Shown: positions 12,801 to 25,096 of the stretch, piece after piece
How the letters are laid out: every line of letters begins with the position of its first letter
How positions within the stretch are numbered: position 1 is the first letter of the stretch
Assembly: GCF_901933205.1 (NCBI RefSeq)
Contig: NC_044574.1
Coordinates: forward strand, 6,098,733 to 6,162,732
Direction of reading: 5' to 3'
Source: Camarhynchus parvulus
Lineage: Eukaryota; Chordata; Aves; Passeriformes; Thraupidae
Length of the DNA stretch: 64,000 bases
Made by a program: the position numbers and the translations under genes
Notes under the pieces: model-generated
Databases searched by the model: none
What the model was told of the DNA's origin: nothing
Seen by the model: only the letters and a program-made list of their open reading frames with translations

Positions 12801-15120
12801 GGTACCAACAAGCCTGGAGATTATGGAGAGTTTCCACCCTGTGGTCAGTTAAAGGGCTGCACCAAGGAGAGGTGAGAGCACAGGAGGGTTTGCGGTTTGC
12901 ATTCTGGATTTTAAGGTAAGTGACGTGCACACAGAGCACCCAGAGCAGCGGGCAGTACTGGCCACCAAATTGGAAACACTGGCTACAGTGGAAAAATAGT
13001 GTGAGTGCCTGGTTGGTGGCTGTTGCACTTGACATTCTGCAAACCCCTTTGAGTGCTGCAGCTTTGCAAAGAAAAGGGGGGCAGCAAGGGGCTCACAAAC
13101 CACAGCTTCACACCGGAAAAGCTGCGTGCTACAGCCTCAACAGGGTCTTTTTCCCTCTGTTCAAAAAACAATGCTGGTAATTTGTGACTAAATTTTGAGG
13201 TCTTCATTGAAATTTTCCATTCCTGGTTATGAAAATGGAATGGAAAGTTTTAATGCAGTCCTCCAAGGGTTAGGAACAGGAAGAGTCAGCGGTGCTGTGG
13301 CAAAGTCTGGTGTCACCCCTCAGCTGGCATCACTGACCCCTCACAGGGATCCAGCAGCACCTGCTCATCCTCAGGAAGGTGGCATCACTGCCTGGCAATG
13401 GGATGTCCTTCTGGAGCATTGTCCTAGGATATCCTAGGAGACACCATGGGCAGCAGAACAATGGGCACAGTCATTTTGCTCCTTTAGTGTTCACCGAGCA
13501 CAGCAGCGTGACTGCCATGTCCCCAGAGGAACTCCAGCCTCTCAATACTGGGGCACATCCAGGCAATGTCTGCTATGGCTGACACTGAGAAACTGAAGAG
13601 TTCTTACCTCATGAAGAGGTCCCTGAGAGCTTTCCACAAAATGACTGAGAAATCAAACATATCCAAAACTCAGCATGTTCTGTAGCTCTGGTGCCTCAGC
13701 TCCCTCTCGTTTCCCATTCCTTCTCTGTCAAATGGATGTAGGAAAACAGAGAAAAAGAAATTCTAAATTCACCTCCTGCTAAGCCCTGATCAAAACCAGG
13801 TGAATCCTCGTTACTCTTATCCCTGAAGGATTTTGTCTCTTGTCTCCTTGCTCCTGTCTTCTACTAATTATTTGACATTAATTAAATAGAGACCTAAGCT
13901 GGCCCTAGTGTATAAATATAAACCTCTGTCATAAGCAACTTAGGTTGGAGTGCAAAACAATCAGAGCCCAGTAACCTTAGCTGTGAGTTAAATAAAACTT
14001 ATATGTAGGTTTGGGGGAAAAAAAAGAAATTACTTCTACTTTCTAATCAACCTGTCTGGTCTCCTGACTTCTCTTATATGATGCTCTGCAGAAGTACTGG
14101 TTGAGTATTTTTACTTTTTCCTTAGTCATATCATACCAGTGACCCTACAACAGAAATTACTAATGAAACAATGCTAGTGTTCATTGATTTGACTTAGGTC
14201 CTCAGTCAAACAATGACAGCTTATTCTAAAATCCTGTATAGAGGACAAAGAGGCAAACCAGGACATAAAAAAAATCAAGGAGATTCTTTAATTAATCTGA
14301 TTCCCCATCTTCTCCCCCCAGTTTTAGAGCTGGTTATCACTATTAAACTTACATTAACTAATCGAAATTATTTATACAAGTGTTGATTTTAAATCAGAGC
14401 TTTTTCCTAGAGGTCCTGTTTGTGTTCTGGGGCTTTTCCTAATCAAATTATTGTCACTGCAACTTTAGTTTTTTGTTCTTTGTCGCTATGCAAAATAGAA
14501 ATAGCTTCATACTATGCAACACCTTATCCCAAAAATCAGTAAAAAAGCAATGTGTGCCAGCCCTCCTTCAGCTATATCTCCCAGCTGACAATAAGGTTTT
14601 GCCTTGCCTTTATAGGATATATTCATTAGCCTTGCCTGGAAATCAGCTCAGTCTGTAGCAAAGAGGACCGAGATCAAGGACACCTCCACACAGAGGAGAG
14701 GAATATCTGGGCACCACTTTGGTACCCTGAGCTGATTCATATAAAATTTACTATTTGTCAGAGACAAGAAAGAAATGAGATATCCCTATTAAGAAAGGCA
14801 GTAGCCCTTCCTGGATGATCCTTTAATTGTACAGGCTCTCCCAGCACATGCACCACCACGTCTCTGAGGACATGCACTGCCTGCTCACTCTGCAGCAGAG
14901 TGAGAACCTAGAACTGATGAAATTTTTGTCCCATCCTCATTGGCCAGCACATTCATTTCCATTTTACTTTTATTTGCTTTATTTAAGGTAGAAGTCACCA
15001 AGCCTAACAAAAGCATAAACTTCACATATTTCAGCAGGCCTAACATGAGCTTTCTTCACTCACCAACATGCATTGAAGACCAGAGAAATAAACCCAGTTC
15101 CTAAACGGTTTTCAATGATT
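9833..15120. other. Intergenic DNA upstream of CD8A without recognised genes
   Basis: No exon of a known family was recognised on either strand. The longest open frame (minus strand, 11229-11669, 146 codons) resembles no family I know and has no splice or promoter context. The region may contain decayed transposon sequence and T-cell regulatory elements, but none can be pinned down by inspection. Confidence 0.55.
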
Positions 15121-16186
15121 CAGCTCTGAGCCTCAACAGAAATGGCATCAAACTCAGCAGCACCTACTTTCTGACAGATCCAGGGAAAAGGGGCTTTCTT
15201 TGCACAGCGGTAATGGAAAAAAAAAATAGAAAAAAAAAATCAACAGGAAAGCCAGGAGAAGAAAGAAAGAAAGAAAGAAATCAGACACCATCCCAGCCCC
15301 TTGCAGGCTGGTGAAATTGTTGTTACTGTGTTTTTAAAGCTCAAGGAAGCATCACCCATCCCCACAGGCCAGTGGTCACCTGGAGGCAGCAGCAAGGGCC
15401 ATTGAGGCACACAAGGGGATATTTTTGGCAGAGAGGAAACACTTGTGGTGAGAGAACCACGGATTGGTAAAACAAACAAACAGCAAAGGTGGACATTGGG
15501 TGCTCACATGAAGTTTCTGCTCACAGACCACCTGCCCTGCATGAAGAGAGTTGCAATTACAAAGATGAATTAAACAAAGAAGAATTGCAATGAGAACAAT
15601 CAAGCACCTGAAGGACCCAGCTGTGTGCCAGCAGCACGTGTGCTTGGAGATAAATGATCTGTATATCTATGCCATGAAACACCTGTGTCTCACTTGCTGG
15701 GTAACAAAATAGTCTGGGCTCTGCCATCTGCATGAGACCCCTTGAGTGTGCTAAGAAGAAGGAGGCAGAACCCCTGCCAAGAAAAGCAAAGTGCAGACTG
15801 CACCAAAAGGATGGGGCTCGTCCATAACTTCTGCAGAGCTGGAGCTGCTGTGGGTGCCGAAGGGGCTGGGGACAGCAGGCTGTGGTGGCTGATCCTACCT
15901 CAGCTATGAGCAGCATCACTGGATCTCTAAAGAGGGCATCCAGGGAAAAGCCTTGAGGCACCATTAAGAACTTATAAGGATATATAAACTCTGGACAAGA
16001 AAATAATTTCTTCAGGAATCTTTTTTGTCCTCATTACGCCGCAGATGCCGAGCATCACCTCCTTACCCAAGAGGGTCGTGGTGACATCACATCCTCCCCA
16101 AAGAGTGACACAGCCTCCCAAGCCAAGTGAGAAAAACCATCTCAGCTGCTCTGCACCAGCCCCAAGCACAGGCACCCCAGGACAAG
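15121..16186 (+). promoter_or_regulatory. CD8A upstream/promoter region (copy 1 of three related blocks)
   Basis: This block is repeated in diverged form at 23560-24110 and 24130-25096. Shared landmarks are 'catcaaactcagcagcacc' and 'ttctgacaga' at its start, A-rich tracts, 'ggaagcatcacccatcccca', 'ggtcacctgga.gcagcagcaag', then 'ttacccaagagggtc', a TGACATCA site and 'gcctcccaagccaag' just before the start codon. A TATA-like TATATAAA lies at 15981-15988. The transcription start is not determined. Confidence 0.6.
16082..16089 (+). promoter_or_regulatory. CRE-like site upstream of CD8A
   Basis: TGACATCA lies 98 bases upstream of the CD8A start codon, one base away from the palindromic CRE TGACGTCA. 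CRE-type sites bound by CREB/ATF factors are known from T-cell gene promoters, including CD8A in mammals as I recall. The orphan copy keeps it (23998-24005). The CD8A-like gene has TGATATCA (24992-24999). Confidence 0.45.
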
Positions 16187-19100
16187 ATGGACACGTCTCC
16201 TGCCCTGCTCCTGCTGCTCACTCTGGCATTCTGTGAGTACAGACACGGGGCTGCGCTCCCCCTTCACCGGGAGGGACAAGGAAAACCTTTCTATTGAATC
16301 CAAGACATTGGGGTAAATAATTAAGGGGGTAAAAAGCAAACCAAAAAGGCTGACATTGAGGTGTGCTCAGTAAGTTTGGAAGGAAGGGTGGCATCACCTC
16401 AGCCAGCAAAGGACAGCCAGAGGGGCAGCTGCAGCACCACCTGCACTGGGAAGGGAGATTGATCCAATGAGTGGGTCCAGAGGGGAGGGAGAAGAGTGGG
16501 AAAAAAAGAGGCTTTGCAAGAAGTGTAAATGGAGTCACTTCAGAGAAGCTGGGAAGGTGTAACGTCCCTGAGAAGACACTGGAAGGGCAGCACCCATCTT
16601 TCAAGCCCGGGTGGCTGATTGCTGAGCACCCTCCATGCACCATCCCAGCAAGGACTCCAAGAAAACCTTCACATCCTCCAGACAGTGTGAGGTCTTCCCT
16701 TTCCATTTCTACTTCCAGCCCATGGACAGGGAGGGAAGGAGGTTTCCTCAGAGGACCCTTTGACTCTTCCCAAGTGGTTCCAGCAAGGATTTCTCTCCTG
16801 CAGGCTGCCCTGGGATGGATGGCCAGTCACTTCAGATAAAGGTCAGGTCTCCCAAGGACATCAGCCAGCTCCGGGTGGGACAGAAGCTGGAGCTGGAGTG
16901 TCACACTGACAAGAACCATGGGGCATCCTGGATCCGCCAGGACAGGAGTGGGACCCTTCACTTCATTGTCTTCATCAATTCCATATCCCGGGCCACATTT
17001 GAGGGGAATCTGAAAACGTCCACACGCTTTGAGGCGAGCAAAGACAGCACGATCCATCGGCTGGCAGTGAAATCTTTCACACCACAGGACCAGGGGAGCT
17101 ATTTCTGTGTGATGAATTTCAACCAAATGCTGCACTTCAGCCCTGGCCAGCGAGCTTTCCTCCCAGGTCAGCAACACCTTCCCCCAGCCTCACCCAGCCC
17201 TGACAAAATGCCCAGCACCTCCTGCCCGTGCCCTTTGTAAGCAGCCATCCCTCCACAAACCCCATTTCCCTGCTGGCTTGCCCAAGCCATCCTGTGAGCG
17301 ACCCACTGCTCTCCTGCCAGAGCCTCCCTGCTTCCCACCTCTCCTCCTGCCCAAAGGCAAACATCATTGGGCTTCATCTCCCCATCCCCACTCCCCCACC
17401 CATGGCTCTGAAGGGAGAGCATTAAAGCAAAGTCCACCACCACCCCCTCCTTCCTCAGCACACGCAGGTGCCAAAAGTACCACCAAGCTCAGGGGGCTCA
17501 GGCTTTGTGGGGATGGTGTCAGAAAGTGAGAAACAAGCAGGCTGCAGATCCCTCTTGGCTTTTGGGAGACCCTCCTTGGGGGAGTCCCCCTCCAAGATGG
17601 GCTCTGTGAAGTTCTCCTGGAGCTGAACTCAGGAGCACCTGTGCTCTGGCAGGGGTAAAAGAGCAGAAAGGCAGGAGAGATGTGTTTTATTGTATTTCCC
17701 TACATGCTGAATTAACCCATTTCACTTACAGCCACCACCACAGTGGCACCCAGCACTCCAGCACCCACCACCCAGGGCAGCACCACTGCGGAGCCCAAGC
17801 TCACAACTCCAGATCCAGGTAACCTGAATGCAGGGAGGGAGAGGGGAAGGGCTGGACTCTGGTCCACTGACACCAAGGGGGATCCTGCAGATATTTTGGG
17901 ACTGGGGGGAGAGAGAAGATCCACAGAGCTTCTTTAAGGATTAATTCCAATATTTCATTCCACCTAAGAATAGCTAAATATGATGTAAAATTTGAGCATG
18001 CCTGGGCACACCAGGGATGTGGGGAGGGGAGAGCCTTGGGGGCTGGAGCTGCTTTTAGCCTCAGCAGAAAACAGGAGAAAACTTTTGCCCACATCTCCTC
18101 CCTCGAGTCCCCAGGAAAATGCTGACACCAGAACTATCTTGAGCACTTGGTGGACATTCCATCTTCTCTCTTCCTGCAGAGGGAAGAATGCAGGAAGATC
18201 TGAATTTCTTCTGCCACATCTTCATCTGGGTGCCCTTGGCAGGTGCCTGCCTCCTGCTCCTCATTGCCCTGGCGATCACCATCATGCTGTGCCAACGTAA
18301 GGCTCCCCACAACCCTCTCCAGATCCACCTCTGTTCTGAATCCCCAGCCCTGCCCTCAGGGACATGGATGTTCTGGCAGTCTGGGGAGGCAGCTGATAAT
18401 CAGAACACAGCCAACGCAAGATAAGGACCACTGCTAAAATCAGTGTCTGTATTTTAAAACTCATCACTAGGGTTAGGATGAGAAAGAATTATTTATGTTG
18501 GAAAAGACTTTCGAGGAAGAAAAATAGATTAGAAAGAGACAGTACTTACTCTACCAACTGTCTGGGCTCATAAATGGGTGTGTCACAGGTTAAAGCCCCA
18601 GAGCCTGAAACATTCTGACCTAACAGAGTAAATCTGCTCCAGCAGATGCTGAGAGTAGCATCTCAAGCTGGAACCAGATGAGAAACTTCATTACAATATC
18701 AGCAGTGAAAAGCCCTCAGCTGCAGGTAATTTCTGCAACAATTTCCAAGCCCTTCAGGATGGATTTTTACCTTAGTCTAAAATTAATGGCTGGGCCATAA
18801 TTAAATAATTAAATAATTAAAGAAAATAATTAATTTATTTGGCTTAATCTACCCCGAAGTAACAACACAGAGGCTAAAATGGAGGAGAGCATTGTTACCT
18901 TGGGTGCATGTGATGTGGCATCGCTGCCACTCACCTGCTGCAGAAATTATTGCTGCTGAGGGATTTTCAGCAATGTCCCAAAGTCACTGGAGACAGAAAA
19001 CAGAAATAATTCACCCTCAGTGTTCCCAGGCTGACCCTGGTGCTGCTACTCACCTCAAAGATTAATTCATGAAAATATTTAAGTGAATTACTGGGGTAAC

Positions 19101-19923
19101 ACGAGCTGCAGCACCATTCCCTGGCATGGATTTCCTCAAAAGTAGGCTTGGTTTATCTGTTATTAAAGATATCAGCTGCAGGGGAGCAGCAGCCCTACCT
19201 CACTGGAGTGCTTCTTTCCTGAGTTGTCACTTGGCACCTTTGAACTAAAACACTTTCTCTCTTTTCTTAGAAACCAGAAGACGAAGATGCAGGTGTAAGA
19301 GGTGAGTGACAGGCACTGGCATTTTCCTCCTCAACTTGGCAACATCTCACCCTCAAGAGATAAAGGAGGGCAGGTGCCAAAAAGCAATCTAAAAGTTCTT
19401 CATCTGATACAAGATGGTTGGGAGGAGCCTGAGCAATGACTTGAGGGCAAAAACAGAACAGAAGGTTCTCCTGCTCTCTATTTCTGGTTTTGTTTGGGGT
19501 TTTTTATCTGTTTGGGCTTTTTCTTTGGTTTTACAACTATTAAGTCATTCAAATCATTGAGCTCTGACCCAGCAGCCAATGCAAAACAGGACAGGAGGTG
19601 TTTGTGGCAGCCCAAAAGCTTTGTGCATCTCCCAGTGCTCATAACTTACCACATTTCCGTGCTTCCAATGTACCATTCCCAACTTGAGCTCGGGGGTGAC
19701 CATATTCCATCCCTTCCCCTCCCCAAACCATGACTGCCTACTCAGATGTCCCCATGGTTCACATGTAAGTTCCTGCACCCCAAATGCCCCTCTGCACCAT
19801 GCTGGGCCAGCAGCACCAGGGTTCCTGCCTCTGTTTCCCCCCCAGGCACAGAGGAGCAGCAGCAGAGAGGCTGCTGCAGCCTCACAGGACTCGCCTGAGA
19901 AACACCAGTGCAGACAGGGATAG
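16187..19923 (+). CDS. CD8A: CD8A (T-cell co-receptor alpha chain)
   Basis: CD8 alpha binds MHC class I and recruits Lck. Exons: 16187-16232 (signal peptide MDTSPALLLLLTLAFC), 16804-17166 (Ig V, residues 16-136), 17732-17818 (Thr/Pro hinge), 18180-18296 (transmembrane, IFIWVPLAGACLLLL), 19271-19301 (tail TRRRRCRCK), then probably 19746-19764 and 19846-19923 (stop TAG at 19921). The V domain has the expected Cys48/Cys117 pair and Trp58 (SWIRQD), and ends in QDQGSYFC. Cys177 just before the membrane can support dimer formation. The basic tail with Cys211-x-Cys213 corresponds to the Lck-docking segment. Exons 1-5 have clean phases (1,1,1,1,2) and consensus sites. The last two exons are less sure. 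With them the protein is 246 residues, close to the usual CD8A length. Confidence 0.9.
19746..19923 (+). other. Candidate last two CD8A tail exons
   Basis: Exon 5 ends in phase 2, so the next exon must supply the third base. 'CTCAG|ATGTCCCCATGG' at 19746 gives Arg-Cys-Pro and has donor CAT|GTAAGT after 19764. The next acceptor CCCCCCCAG at 19845 leads to 25 codons and TAG at 19921. The 81-base interval between them is itself open and in frame, so splicing or retention gives the same C-terminus (246 or 273 residues). Chosen by phase and splice signals only, not by homology. Confidence 0.4.
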
Positions 19924-22900
19924 ACTGAGGGGTAACCCAGTTTCTAGGGCACACAGGAACCTTTTCTTTATGCTTTCCCTCCTGCCTCCCCAGCTCAGCC
20001 TGGGTGACCAGGAAAACACGATCAGAATGAGAATTGCAATGTCCTGGTTTGGGAGAGGAAATGCTTTTTGCCCACACACATTTTGCTTCTGCAAATCGAC
20101 CTCCCTGCCGCTGGTTTGTCACTCCTCCTGCTCTGAATGAAACCTCTTCTGCAGGCTTTGTGCACCCTGGGGCTTGTGGCAAGAGAGACACCAAGAAATC
20201 TCCACTACTGCTCAAGGGCATCCCAGGCTGGGCTAGTGCTTGGAACAGCTGGGTTGCCAAGAAGCTTTGGAACAGCATGTTCACACCTCTGGAGCCTCAT
20301 TCTTTGCCAATCAAAGCATCTTCTAAGTCAGATAAATTCCTGTTCCCTGTTATACATCCATGGGTTTTTTAGTACAAGAGGTAATTGCCATTTAGTTCTC
20401 CAAATTAGTACAGTCCCTCCCCAACATTAGTAGGAAATGGATCCCTACAAATTTATTTTTCTTTCAAAGGCAGGTTGCATTTTTTAAACTGTCTGTAAAA
20501 TGGAACAGACTGTCATTTTCACAGAGGATATTTATCACACCCAGAGCTTTCCTGATCCTCGTCTGCCTTTCCAGGGGAGAAATGATAAGGAAGAGCTCTT
20601 CATGCAGCCTTGTTCAGGAGAATGTTTGCATTTTTCACTTATCTCTACCCCTGTTGCCAGCTCTGTGCAAGGATGTTCTGTCTCTGTGGGGAGAAAAACA
20701 CCCTGCAGAGCTCTCCCACTTTGCCCTGATGCAGTGGGGCCTCAGGAAATCATGTCCTCAAGGATGGTTCTCCTTCAGCAGCCCTAAACTTGACAGAGCT
20801 CTGGTTTTAGCTATTGTACCATATTTCAGTTTTGATTTAGAGAGGAAATTCCTGCTCTTCTGCTCAGTGAAAGGAAGCTCTGTGGAAGGTAACAGTGCAA
20901 TTCACTCCTTGCAAAGCACCCCAGGATCTGGCCTGCCATCCTTGCTGCCAGCACAAGGATTCATTTTCCACTACCAATTAATTTTCCCTGAAAAGGGGCT
21001 CAAATTCCCAACTCATTAGATCAACATAAAACTCTCAGTTGATGGAGAGCAGTCATTTTTGTCATTTTGGGTGCAATTTGGCTGTCTGGAAAGCCTCCTT
21101 TCTAACTTCTCTGCAGGCAACACGTTCCAACAAGAAAAAATCGCTCTGAAATTATAACACCCTGTCTAACTCAAAAAAAAACCCCACAAACCCTTAGCTC
21201 TTCCTTCTTCATTCTTTTCTGAATGTAGAGAAAGGCTTAATGAGAGGACAGGAGTGTGCAGAAGCCAGAGGTAAATTTATAAAGCCCACTTTATTTATTA
21301 ATTAATATAAGACCCGACCATCAGTGTATCTTGAGAATACCCTTCTGTTATCTGTCACTGCTTGAAATGGAGGCAGACCTTTCACCTGCACAAAGAGGAT
21401 TTAGGAACATTTTGCAGCCTCCTCTTGGAGGTCCCTGGCTGCAGCCCAAGGCTAAAGGAGCCTTGATTGCCTTCTTGCTCCTCTCTCTTCATATCTGAGT
21501 AAACCAAATCCTCTTCTCCCTCCAGACCTGCAAACGGGAAGCCTCCCGCGAAACCCAGAACACCAAATTAACACAGATCAGCATCTGCTCCTCCTGGCTG
21601 CTGGATCTTCTCCTGGGAGCTGTCAGCACAGAAATCCATCTCCTACCTTATCCACAAGGCCACAGCACCTCAGCCACTCTGCCCTGGCAGGTTTGAGGAG
21701 ACAAGAGGGAGCACAGACACATGGACAAGGAGCAGCAGTTCCTGTGAGCTGCAGGGTCAAGCACAGCTCCTTCCAAACCCTGAGCTCCTCCAGGCAATGC
21801 TGCAGGGTCAAGCACAGCTCCTTCCAGACCCTGAGCTCCTGCAGGCGATACCAGGGGCCAAAAGCCACCTCTGCTCCCAGGGACAAGGCTCAGGCACTAG
21901 AGCCAGGCCAATCCTGGTGCTGACACACCTCAGTGAGAAGCTGGTGAGAAATAAGGACATGAGTTGGACCTTTGCTCAAAGCTCTGTGTGATTTCCTCCC
22001 AGAATGCAGCCAGAGGTGGCATTTGCTACACAAAGCCTTAGAAATAATTATCCTCACTCAACCTATCTTCTTGTTGTGGTGCCTCTCTCCTAGGGCTTTT
22101 GTTTTTTCATGGTATGGAATACAAGACTGCATTGAGAAGCTAAATATGGATTCATTGCCTTACTTTTGAGGCTTGTACAGTCCTGGGAGCTAAGGTTCAC
22201 TGCTCCCCTCACACTTGTTCTGCTGCTACCCCTGAGCCACCTATTTCTGCAGGAGTTTGGCCTGAGTAAGGAAAGTGGGATTTGCTTTCTTTCTGAGGGA
22301 AATGCCTGAGTGATTTTAAAAAACCAAATTTGTCACTTGTTTTGGTTAAGCAGGCTATTTGCCATGTTGATATTTTAGGGACATGTTATGGACTATTGTA
22401 AGTTCTGTTTTTTCAGATCTGTATTTCATGTAAATATTTCCTTTGTATACTTGCAATTTAAGAACTGAGACATAAAATAAAATTATTCTAGTCAGATTCA
22501 TGACCATTTTTTCTTTCTTTCTTTGGTTCCTAGTCTCAGAAAAGCTAAAATCCTTCAGGAAGATAATAAACAAGGGGTTGAAAAAGTCTTGGCTAAGGCA
22601 AAAGCCAGTGATTAATACACCCATCCTGAGCATTAGGGTGCAGACTTCAGCTTCCAGCTCACCACAGCCTAAAATCATCTAAAGGTATCTTCCCAGGGAT
22701 TTGTGATGGGCCCAGTAACACTCCCACATCCCAGGAAACTGCCAAGAAGGTGTCTGAGATAAAGAGTCTGCAAGTACTCTGGAGTTCTTGTCACGGGGCT
22801 GATAAAAACCTGGCCAAAAAAAGGAGTGGAAGAAACCCTGTGATAGTCTCCTGCTCTGTAAACAAGATGGGAAGGAGAGAAAATCAAAGAAAAACAAAGT

Positions 22901-23559
22901 TCTTCCAAACTTACTTGTTTGTAAGAATGAAAAAAAAAGAAAAAATCAGGACTAGATAAGTGTATCTAAACAATAGATAGTAAGCAAATACTGAATGGCA
23001 ATTCCACAGAACTACACACACTATGAAAGTAAAAATAACAGAAAAGCCCTAACATTGAGGCTATGAGATCAATTTAATTATTGGGTAGTTTCATATTGAA
23101 TTAGTGTGAGCTAAAAATTTTCTCTTAAAAAGTTATAACTCAAAGTGTTTCTGCCAAAAAGCTGATAGGTCTTTCCTCCTATCCACTTTTTCACAGTACA
23201 CATCACACCACGTTCCTGTAGCCCAGGCAGAAGGGCAGGGAGCTCCTGCTCTGGTACTGACCCCCACACCCAAATCCTCTTCCAACAGATGAAGGAATAG
23301 AAGCAGGATCTGTTTGCTCTGGGAATTGTTATTTGTTTCAGAGGGGTTGTTTGTTATTTCAGAACACACCTGATCACCTTCAAGCCCAGTGCCAAACTCG
23401 GGAGGCTCTGGGATGGCTCCTGCTTCCCTCAGCTCATCTGCACACTGATTCTCCAGCCCACACTCTGCAGGGCACAGTTCACACAGCCCCAGTGACCCTC
23501 ACACATCCCAGCAGCAGCTTTCTCCACTCATTAACACACTTTGATGCCCAGTGATACAA
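19924..23559. other. CD8A 3' UTR and spacer before the duplicated block
   Basis: No further gene was recognised. Part may be CD8A 3' UTR. The first canonical AATAAA noticed is at 22476-22481, about 2.5 kb past the stop, and its use is uncertain. The stretch also contains a two-copy 51-bp repeat at 21749-21849. Confidence 0.5.
21749..21849 (+). repeat. Two tandem copies of a 51-bp unit
   Basis: The unit CTGCAGGGTCAAGCACAGCT... starts at 21749 and 21800, and the copies differ at only a few positions. It is unrelated in sequence to the 51-bp repeat at 9311. Confidence 0.9.
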
Positions 23560-24134
23560 CCACAGTTCCCAAACCATTTTCCATAACTCGGCTGTCGGTA
23601 GCAGCGCAAAGAGCGGCGCCTGTTTTCTGACAGAGCCAGGAACCAAGAGGCTTCTTGGCAAAGGGTTAGTAAAAAAAAGAAAAGAAATTAAAAGAAAACC
23701 TTACACAGAAAGATAATCAACAGGAAAGCCTGTGTGTGCAAAAACTCCAGGAAAAGCCAGCCATTGCCCTGTGCCAGTGGTCACCCAGAGGCAGCAGCAA
23801 GGGCCACTGGAGCACACAGCGGGCTTGGGGCAGGACAGAAGGAACCCATGGTGAGACAAAAGAACCACAAGCAGATAAAGCAAAGAAGAAGCAAGTCACA
23901 AATTCTGGATTATAAACTAATTTCTTCAGAATTTTTTTTTTCCTCAATGTTTTGTCACAGAGGCCAAGCATTGTCACTTTACCCAAGAGGGTCCTGATGA
24001 CATCACATCCCCCCAAAGAGCGGCATAGCCTCCCAAGCCAAGTGACAAAGTGACAAAGTTCATCTCAGCTGTGCTGCACTGTCCCCAAGGACAGACACTC
24101 CGGGAGAAGATGGCTGGGTCATCTCATGCTCTGA
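23560..24134 (+). pseudogene. Orphan CD8A promoter plus broken exon 1
   Basis: This is a diverged copy of the CD8A upstream block. It has 'ttttctgacagagccagg', 'ggtcacccagaggcagcagcaagggcc', 'ttacccaagagggtcctgatgacatcacatcc' (intact CRE-like site), 'cctcccaagccaagtgac' and 'ggagaagATGgctgggtcatct'. The start codon at 24109-24111 and about eight signal-peptide codons align with CD8A exon 1. Then, at 'gctctg' near 24128-24134, the sequence switches to the start of the next upstream block. No donor, V exon or later exon follows, so this is the promoter-side stump of a further CD8A copy. Confidence 0.7.
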
Positions 24135-25096
24135 GTAGCAGCCCCAACAGTAACTGCATCAAACTCAGCAGCACTTGGCTTCTGACAGACTAGGAAGAAA
24201 CAGAGCTTCTTTGCAAAGGTGTAATAAAAAAAAAAAACCACACAGAAAAGCAATTAACAGGAAAGTTCAATCAAACACTAGCCCAGCCCCTCGCACTCTG
24301 GTGAAATAATTCTTTCTATGCATGCAAAGGTCCAGGAAGCATCACCCATCCCCATATGCAAGAGGTCACCTGGAAGCAGCAGCAAGAGCCCTCTCTGGTG
24401 AACCATAAAAGGGTTTTTTTGAAGAGCAGAAGACCCTGTGGTTAAAGAAGACAACCACGAGTTTTAAAAACAAAGAAAAGGCAAAACACTCACTAGTGCA
24501 AGGGGCAATCTCAATAGGTTCTAGTTCCTAAACCAACTACTTTTCATGAAAAGGCTTTTGCTGAGCAGTAGCAAAGAAGAACTGAACAAAGAAGTGCAAC
24601 AAGAACAATAGAGAAGTACCCATCAGTGTGCCAGAAACCTGTGCTTGGAGATAAACAATACGCATGGATCTACACCAGGAACATCTGAGTCACTGTGGGC
24701 TCTGCCATGCACACAGGACTCCATGAATGTGCTCAAAAGAAGGAGGCAGAATCCCCGCCAAGAAAAGTGTTCTAGGGTCTGCACCAAAGGATGGGGCAGT
24801 TCTGGGTCTTCTGCACAGAAGCTGTGGGGAGGGAACAGCAGGCTGTGGTGGCTGATGTTACCTCAGCCATGAGCAGCATCACTCTGGATCTCTCTGAAAG
24901 TCATCCAGAAACAATCCTGTAAGAAATGATGAGGTTAAAGGGACCCAGACTCTGGACTTGAACTGAATGCATCCTGGTGTTGGGGTCCTGATGATATCAC
25001 ATCCTCCCCAAAGAGTGACACAGCCTCCCAAGCCAAGTGAGAAAAACCATCTCAGCTGCTCTGCACCAGCCCCAAGCACAGGCGCCCCAGGACAAG
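24135..25096 (+). promoter_or_regulatory. Upstream/promoter region of the CD8A-like gene
   Basis: Third block related to 15121-16186. It diverges over most of its length but becomes nearly identical to the CD8A copy from about 24998 onward. The site matching the CRE-like TGACATCA is TGATATCA here (24992-24999), and the TATA-like segment of copy 1 is not conserved. Expression may therefore differ from that of CD8A. Confidence 0.5.

Noticed and set aside
16827..17177. Minus-strand ORFs of 116 codons at 16827-17177 and 25739-26089
   Set aside because: They are shadows of the CD8A V exons on the opposite strand. Their duplication only reflects the duplicated gene.
24109..24135. Start codon of the orphan CD8A block as a real gene start
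   Set aside because: The signal-peptide frame is lost after about eight codons at the duplication junction, and no V exon follows before the next block.
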